Part shown: in pieces, positions 5,561 through 9,861 of the stretch
Position numbering within the stretch: the first letter of the stretch is position 1
How the letters are laid out: each line of letters starts with the position of its first letter
The notes under the pieces: generated by a model
Told to the model about the DNA's origin: nothing
The model's input: only the letters and a program-made list of their open reading frames with translations
Database searches by the model: none
Source: Calditrichaceae bacterium
Lineage (GTDB): Bacteria; Calditrichota; Calditrichia; Calditrichales; Calditrichaceae
DNA length: 9,861 nucleotides
Direction: 5' to 3'
NCBI GenBank assembly: GCA_024763405.1
Contig: JANTFQ010000062.1
Coordinates: 1 to 9,861, forward strand
Made by a program: the position numbers and the translations under genes

Positions 5561-6358
5561 TTACTTATTAAGAATCATGCGACGGGTTGCGATTTCGGAA
5601 CCTGCGCGCAAGGTATAAAAATAAGTCCCGCTGGGCAGATTACCGGCATTAAAATCTATCTGATATTTCCCGGCGCCTTGTTCGGCATCCACAAGGGCGC
5701 GTACTTTTTGTCCCAGAGCATTATAAACACGTACCTGAACATTGCTGTTAACTGACAACTGATAACGGATAGTTGTTGTCGGGTTAAATGGATTGGGATA
5801 ATTCTGGTTCAGAACAAATGAGGAAGGCTGTCTTTGCAGACGATCCGTGATTGCATCGGGGGATTCCACCTGAATCATTTTATCCGCAGCAAAATTCCAC
5901 TGATCCCCGGATGTGCTGCCATTTAAATTAACACTGTTCCCGTTTGCGGCCAGCGTAATTTGTCCTGTGGACGCCGTAGCGGTGTATTCAAATTCAAAAA
6001 CAACTTCCGTATTTCCGGCAAATGATACCGGAGCGGTGTGTGTTAATTCTCCGGAGAGCAATTGCAGTGTTCCGGAAACAGGCGCCAAAGCGCCTTCTGA
6101 AACAGCAATATTCGTTCCGGCGGCCGAAGCAGGTCCCCCGCTGATTTTAACTTTATACAAGGTTGTGCTGTTTATTTCCACGGTATCCGGCCCTTCAATA
6201 AAAACCTGGACATTTGTCGACGGACTCGAGCCGTGACAGGTACAGCCGGGTGTATCGCTTAAATTGGTTCTTCCTGTTTTGCCGCCTGAACTGGCAATTA
6301 CAAAAACAGATGCGGAAATAATGGTAATAAACAAAATAGCGGTAATTTTACGTTGCAT
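5561..6358 (-). CDS. secreted choice-of-anchor V-like protein with T9SS sorting domain
   Basis: The 265-residue protein starts with a signal peptide (1-23) followed by GGKTGRTNLSDTPGCTCHGS (25-44), the conserved head of 'choice-of-anchor V' proteins. A beta-rich domain (about 47-160, including NGSTSGDQWNF) follows. The C terminus (183-265: NQNYPNPFNPTTTIRYQL, VYNALGQKV, LPSGTYFYTL, RRMILNK) is a type A sorting signal for type IX secretion and surface attachment. The head contains C39-T-C41-H42, that is CxCH rather than the standard CxxCH haem site. AAAGGG about ten bases before the ATG serves as ribosome binding site. It leads an operon with the dihaem lipoprotein, pointing to a surface redox or metal-related role, but no activity is established for this domain. 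Confidence 0.88.
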   Translation of the reverse strand: MQRKITAILFITIISASVFVIASSGGKTGRTNLSDTPGCTCHGSSPSTNVQVFIEGPDTVEINSTTLYKVKISGGPASAAGTNIAVSEGALAPVSGTLQLLSGELTHTAPVSFAGNTEVVFEFEYTATASTGQITLAANGNSVNLNGSTSGDQWNFAADKMIQVESPDAITDRLQRQPSSFVLNQNYPNPFNPTTTIRYQLSVNSNVQVRVYNALGQKVRALVDAEQGAGKYQIDFNAGNLPSGTYFYTLRAGSEIATRRMILNK

Positions 6359-6545
6359 TTTGAAATTCCCTTTAAGTTATTAAGATATATTACTTCAAAA
6401 CTGCAATTTATCAGAATCTATTCCACAGGCCATAATTTAAAATGGTACATCTATTTGCGGAATGCTTTTTAACAGTCCAATGAACTTCTTTCCCGATTAA
6501 AGTGTATTAAGGAAAAAGTCATTAATTACACAAAGGGTAAATCTT
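6359..6545. other. divergent intergenic region
   Basis: This 187 bp gap separates two divergent genes and must hold promoters for both. Ribosome binding sites are visible: AAAGGG read on the minus strand around 6368-6373 for the secreted protein, and AAAGGG at 6532-6537, eight bases before the ATG, for the lipoprotein. The rest is AT-rich. I could not find -35/-10 pairs or a dyad that I would defend. Confidence 0.4.
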
Positions 6546-7754
6546 ATGAAAAACTATTTTATCAAATTCGTCATCCTGTTTAGTTTTATTCTATTATCCT
6601 CCTGCCAGTCCGCAGAATCCAATGCAAAATCGGAAAAACCGCAAAATGTACCGCGTATTGTTTATGAAATTTATCCCAACACATGGTACCAGACCCAGGC
6701 AGCCCTGTGGAAAAAGGAAATTGAAAAGAATCCTTTAAACAAAAACGCCTGGTACAATTATTATAACGCGAATCGCTACGCACGCTTTGAAGAAGTGAAT
6801 AACAAAGACCGGCAGAAAAAACTGGATAAAATTGTTCGGGATATGGGTAAGGTCATTCCCAAAAGCTACGAATATCATCTTTTAAAATACTGGACCAAAT
6901 GTAATGTGGAAGATATTGCACCGGCCAGAGAAACCTACAATATTGATCCCGACCGTCCCGATACGTATTACGCATTTTTAAGCTATTACACGCTAACCGG
7001 TGATGTAAAAAATCTAAGAAAATTTTGCCGGAAATTGTATGACAGCAGGGATATTGAACCGTGGCTTTATTATTACAATTATAATGTATTGATGTCTCTG
7101 GAACCCAATGCCATACTGATAACCAATGGTGACAACGACACCTATCCGATCTGGGTTTTGCAGCAGGTAAAGAATATACGGCGGGATATAACTGTTTTAA
7201 ATATATCTCTTTTAACCACTGAAAAATATTTTAACAACACTCTTAAAATAACTTACCCTAAAATGGAATATAAGGCCATTAAAACCGTTGCAACAAAAGT
7301 GGCTAATGGAAAAGACAGCGCTTTTCGTTCGGCCTTTATCCAGGAAACCGTAAAACAACTTTCAAAAAAATATACAAACACGCCCGTGTTTTTTGCCCTA
7401 ACTGTATACGGACAGCATAGCAAACCATTTAGCAGTGATCTCTATTTAACCGGCCTTGCCTACCGCTACTCACCAAGCCGGTATGATAACCTGGCCCGTT
7501 TAAAACGCAATCTGGAAAATAATTTTATGCTCGATTATCTCTTTTTTGATCCGTATAGTGAATCCAAAATCGGGAAAAATTTATCGGCCCGAATTGAGCG
7601 AAACTATCTTCCGGGAATGATACTGTTGGCGGAACATTATAAGATGAGCGGGCAGAAACAAAAAGCTGAAAAGTGGATTTCATTCGCAACAAAAATAGCG
7701 GAATCTTCGAACTTTACAGAAGCACTGGAAGAAATCAACAAAAAGTTTAAATAG
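6546..7754 (+). CDS. lipoprotein resembling the soluble C-terminal region of DUF2723/TMEM260-type proteins
   Basis: A 402-residue lipoprotein. The signal region ends in ILLSSC with C20 as the lipid-modified cysteine. Residues ~45-180 are helical and rich in Tyr/Trp (for example NAWYNYYNANRYARF), like divergent TPR repeats. Residues ~184-225 contain LEPNAILITNGDNDTYPIW followed by LQQVKNIRRDITVLNISLL. This matches the region that, in large Bacteroidetes-type DUF2723 (TMEM260-like glycosyltransferase) membrane proteins, follows the transmembrane part. Here no membrane domain is present, so the soluble module is separate and lipid-anchored. Residues ~365-402 form another TPR-like helix pair. An ECF sigma factor gene begins 59 bp downstream on the same strand. 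Function is unknown; the family link is from memory of the motif. Confidence 0.8.
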   Translation: MKNYFIKFVILFSFILLSSCQSAESNAKSEKPQNVPRIVYEIYPNTWYQTQAALWKKEIEKNPLNKNAWYNYYNANRYARFEEVNNKDRQKKLDKIVRDMGKVIPKSYEYHLLKYWTKCNVEDIAPARETYNIDPDRPDTYYAFLSYYTLTGDVKNLRKFCRKLYDSRDIEPWLYYYNYNVLMSLEPNAILITNGDNDTYPIWVLQQVKNIRRDITVLNISLLTTEKYFNNTLKITYPKMEYKAIKTVATKVANGKDSAFRSAFIQETVKQLSKKYTNTPVFFALTVYGQHSKPFSSDLYLTGLAYRYSPSRYDNLARLKRNLENNFMLDYLFFDPYSESKIGKNLSARIERNYLPGMILLAEHYKMSGQKQKAEKWISFATKIAESSNFTEALEEINKKFK

Positions 7755-7813
7755 GCTCTTTTAATGCGAAGCTCCGGAATTAAATCAAAAAACGACTCTG
7801 CGCCTGGGTTGAT

Positions 7814-8386
7814 ATGATAAACTATAAAAAACTTTCTGATGCAGTGCTGGTAAAACAGGTTGCCCAAAAAGAAGATAAAGCCTTTGAAGAATTGTATCAG
7901 CGATACAGTGGAAAACTGTTCCATTATTTTTTGCGGATGAGCGGAAACTCTTGCCAGGCTCAGGATTTATTACAGGACCTGTTTTTGAAATTAATTCACA
8001 AGGCACATCTTTTTGACGAGCGCTATTCCTTTTCTACCTGGTTTTATACTATCGCCTATCATTTGTACCTCAATCAGGTCCGAAAAAAATCACGGCTGGT
8101 TAATCCGCCCGATCCGATTGATTCGGATGATGTAAAGGATATGCCTCTCGAAGAAATCAATATGGAATCTAAACTGGACCGAAAATTGTTCAGAGAAAGT
8201 GTTGACAGGCTTATCGATACGATGGATGAAGCGAAGCGCGCTACTTTTATTTTACGCTACAGGCACAATTTTTCTGTAACGGAAATTGGTGATGTTATGC
8301 ATTGTCCAACAGGAACGGTGAAATCCCGTTTACACTATTTATTAAAAGAAATTGGCAGCCGGCTTAGCGCTTTTCAGGATATTTAG
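7814..8386 (+). CDS. ECF-type RNA polymerase sigma factor
   Basis: A 190-residue sigma-70 family factor with only regions 2 and 4, typical of ECF sigmas. Region 2 spans about 22-92; DLLQDLFLKLIHKA (51-64) is the core-binding helix and FSTWFYTIAYHLYLNQVRKK the -10 recognition part. A variable linker (about 95-120) follows. Region 4 (about 128-186) has the helix-turn-helix FSVTEIGDVMHCPTGTVKSR (153-172) for the -35 element. No strong Shine-Dalgarno precedes the ATG. Nine bases separate its stop from the anti-sigma gene, whose AGGAG overlaps the stop, so the pair is co-transcribed and coupled. The signal and target promoters are not apparent; the preceding lipoprotein gene may be part of the same transcript. 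Confidence 0.93.
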   Translation: MINYKKLSDAVLVKQVAQKEDKAFEELYQRYSGKLFHYFLRMSGNSCQAQDLLQDLFLKLIHKAHLFDERYSFSTWFYTIAYHLYLNQVRKKSRLVNPPDPIDSDDVKDMPLEEINMESKLDRKLFRESVDRLIDTMDEAKRATFILRYRHNFSVTEIGDVMHCPTGTVKSRLHYLLKEIGSRLSAFQDI

Positions 8387-8395
8387 GAGAATATT

Positions 8396-8902
8396 ATGAC
8401 ACCGCAAACCATCACCTGTAAACAGGTACAGGCCGATATTTTAGAATTAAACCAAAACGATTCTCTACTCTCCGGAGCAAAACAGCATCTCCTCGTTTGT
8501 ACGGAATGCGCCTCTTTCTATAAATTGCACCGGCAGCTTGTCCAGTCGTTTGCAGAAGAGCCCATTCCCGAAGCGCCTTCTTTAATTAAGCAACGCCTGC
8601 TTGCACAGTTAAATCCACCGGTAATAAAACAAAGAAAACCCGTATTTGCATTTTTCGGGAATGTTTTACATATCCGTTTTCGTACCGCCGCCGCATTCGC
8701 CTTTTCTTTGCTCTTTATCGCCTTATTCTGGAAACCATATATTTTAAAGAACAATCGATCGGCAAACCAAAATCTGCTTCTTTTTCAGCGGCAGGATAGT
8801 TTAATTTTGTATAATTTTTACTCTGCACAAAATCAAAACCTGGGAATAAGCAGTAAAGACGATAGCCTGTTAAGCAAACTGCGACAAACCTTTCCCCGTT
8901 GA
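8396..8902 (+). CDS. membrane-bound zinc-finger anti-sigma factor
   Basis: This 168-residue protein should bind and inhibit the ECF sigma factor encoded just upstream. H31-x3-C35-x2-C38 (within QHLLVCTEC) is the ZAS zinc-binding motif of anti-sigma domains, and C8 could be the remaining ligand. A single membrane segment lies at about 97-112 (TAAAFAFSLLFIALFW), leaving a ~55-residue outer tail (113-168) rich in Asn, Gln and Ser with no recognisable domain. The topology is cytoplasmic zinc domain, one membrane pass and short periplasmic tail, as in signal-released anti-sigmas. The short tail suggests that another protein may sense the signal. Transcription ends at the strong hairpin at 8968-8999. 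Confidence 0.88.
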   Translation: MTPQTITCKQVQADILELNQNDSLLSGAKQHLLVCTECASFYKLHRQLVQSFAEEPIPEAPSLIKQRLLAQLNPPVIKQRKPVFAFFGNVLHIRFRTAAAFAFSLLFIALFWKPYILKNNRSANQNLLLFQRQDSLILYNFYSAQNQNLGISSKDDSLLSKLRQTFPR

Positions 8903-8967
8903 ATTGAAAATCCAGGGAAAACATTCAAAGTCGGCAGGTATTCATTGACCCTATTGATTTATTCCCA

Positions 8968-8999
8968 AAAAAAGGGATGCGCTCTGGCATCCCTTTTTT
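8968..8999. terminator. bidirectional intrinsic terminator
   Basis: A perfect 13 bp stem, AAAAAAGGGATGC (8968-8980) and GCATCCCTTTTTT (8987-8999), has a six-base loop. The A run and T run at its ends supply a U tract in both directions. It would stop the sigma/anti-sigma transcript on the plus strand and the convergent transcript of the secreted protein on the minus strand, whose stop codon is 18 bp away. Confidence 0.92.
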
Positions 9000-9016
9000 G
9001 TTCTTATAAATTTTCT

Positions 9017-9861
9017 TTATTTCATCAAAATCATCTTGCGTACCTGTACAAATTTCCCGGCGTGAATTTGATAGAAGTAGACGCCGTTGGCAAAGGTTGA
9101 AGCATTCCAGCGTACCTTGTAATACCCGGCTGCCTGTTTTTCATCTACCAGTGTCGCCACTTTTTGTCCCAGCACATTATAAATAATTAACTGCACTTCG
9201 CTGACTGCCGACAACTGATAGCTGATAGCGGTTGTTGGGTTAAACGGGTTCGGATAATTCTGATTCAGTTTATAAGCATCGGGAAGCTGTTCCGCCAGAT
9301 AATCTTCTATGCCGGTGGGATCAATTACTTCTACGGAAATCGTATCGCTGACCGTAGCAGCACTATCGTCGGTAACCGTGCAAATCAACTGCACTGTTCC
9401 TCCAGAATACCCCGGGGCCGTGAGGCTAAGCTGTCCGCTGCTCTGCTCATAGGAAACCTGCAAAGAATCTTCGTCAGCAGTAAAAGACCAAATCAGCAAT
9501 GAATCCGGCGTATCCACGTCCTGTACATAATCGTACATTTGCAGCGTGATGGTTGTATCGTTATGCATGGAAATTTCCTGCGGCAGTTCCGAAATCACAG
9601 GCGCATCGTTAACCGGATTCACAATAATATGAAACCAGGCGCTATCCGAAAACTCGCCGTCACTGACGGTTAGCAGAAGCGTATCCGTACCATACCAGTT
9701 TGGTTGTGTATTAAAAAGATAGCTCTGCGCTTTCAATGCTGCCGATACTTTTTTACCGGAAACAGCCGTAAATATTAAGGTAGAATCCGCATTATCTTTA
9801 TCTTCAACAAAAGGATACCAGTTGTTGATTGCATAGAGTAGTGAATCATCTTCATTAAAAG
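9017..9861 (-). CDS. C-terminal part of a large secreted protein with cadherin-like repeats and a T9SS sorting domain (partial)
   Basis: The reading frame stays open to the window edge, giving about 281 codons, so the start lies beyond 9861; the TTG at 9736 that could pass for a start is internal. It begins with EDDSLLYAINNWYPFVEDKD and continues through one cadherin/Ig-like repeat ending TLLLTVSDGEFSDSAWFHII, then VNPVNDAPVI, the linker typical of tandem cadherin-like domains. A second repeat (VQDVDTPDSLLIWSF to TVTDDSAATVSDTISVEV) follows. The last ~80 residues (NQNYPNPFNPTTAISYQL, YNVLGQKVATLVDE, FANGVYFYQI, VRKMILMK) are a type A sorting domain for type IX secretion. It is probably a cell-surface or released adhesin-like or enzyme-bearing protein; any catalytic domain is outside the window. 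Transcription ends at the hairpin at 8968-8999. Confidence 0.9.
   Translation of the reverse strand, partial: FNEDDSLLYAINNWYPFVEDKDNADSTLIFTAVSGKKVSAALKAQSYLFNTQPNWYGTDTLLLTVSDGEFSDSAWFHIIVNPVNDAPVISELPQEISMHNDTTITLQMYDYVQDVDTPDSLLIWSFTADEDSLQVSYEQSSGQLSLTAPGYSGGTVQLICTVTDDSAATVSDTISVEVIDPTGIEDYLAEQLPDAYKLNQNYPNPFNPTTAISYQLSAVSEVQLIIYNVLGQKVATLVDEKQAAGYYKVRWNASTFANGVYFYQIHAGKFVQVRKMILMK

Noticed and set aside
5913..6236. 107-codon plus-strand frame opposite the choice-of-anchor V gene.
   Set aside because: It is a shadow of a recognisable exported protein and has no good ribosome binding site or homology that I can see.
6378..6406. TTGCAG-N17-TTAATA promoter for the secreted protein on the minus strand.
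   Set aside because: The predicted start would fall inside the ribosome binding site, so the match is probably chance.
9734..9736. TTG as the start of the T9SS-tailed protein at 9017.
   Set aside because: The frame continues open to the window edge and encodes a recognisable repeat upstream, so the TTG is an internal Leu codon.

Overview
The window looks like a chromosomal segment of a bacterium from the FCB group, probably Calditrichota, Ignavibacteria or a related lineage. The main evidence is two proteins ending in a type IX secretion (T9SS) type A sorting domain with the NYPNPFNPTT signature, together with c-type haem lipoproteins and small intergenic repeats rich in C/G runs. Phylum placement is inferred from these signatures, not computed.

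Layout. Bases 1-467 contain no convincing gene. They hold two C-run/G-run hairpin repeats and a ~198 bp element with terminal inverted repeats (261-458) that resembles a MITE. Next comes a block read on the minus strand. A DtxR-type metal-dependent repressor (1556-2089), with a promoter and a dyad operator just upstream, is followed 23 bp later by a multi-pass membrane protein of unknown family (468-1532), so the pair looks like a metal-responsive operon. Upstream on the same strand lie a sugar kinase of the AmgK/APH type fused to a RapZ C-terminal domain (3035-4480) and, one base after it, a MurU-like nucleotidyltransferase (2308-3033). These two probably make a nucleotide-activated amino sugar, most likely UDP-MurNAc by cell-wall recycling, with the RapZ domain as a plausible built-in amino-sugar-phosphate sensor.

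A plus-strand toxin-antitoxin pair (4752-5287) has its own operator and promoter. It sits between two directly repeated copies of the 3' end of a dihaem lipoprotein gene: one copy is the end of the intact gene (5316-5546), the other is a 12-codon remnant (4596-4634). This suggests a cassette inserted so that the target gene stayed intact, or a decayed tandem duplication. The dihaem lipoprotein gene is downstream of a secreted 'choice-of-anchor V' protein with a CxCH motif and a T9SS tail (5561-6358). The two form a small minus-strand operon likely to make cell-surface or periplasmic redox proteins.

From 6546 the plus strand carries a lipoprotein resembling the soluble C-terminal part of DUF2723/TMEM260-type membrane proteins (6546-7754), an ECF sigma factor (7814-8386) and its zinc-finger anti-sigma factor (8396-8902). 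A strong bidirectional terminator (8968-8999) separates these from the 3' end of a large secreted protein with cadherin-like repeats and a T9SS tail (9017-9861, minus strand, running off the window).
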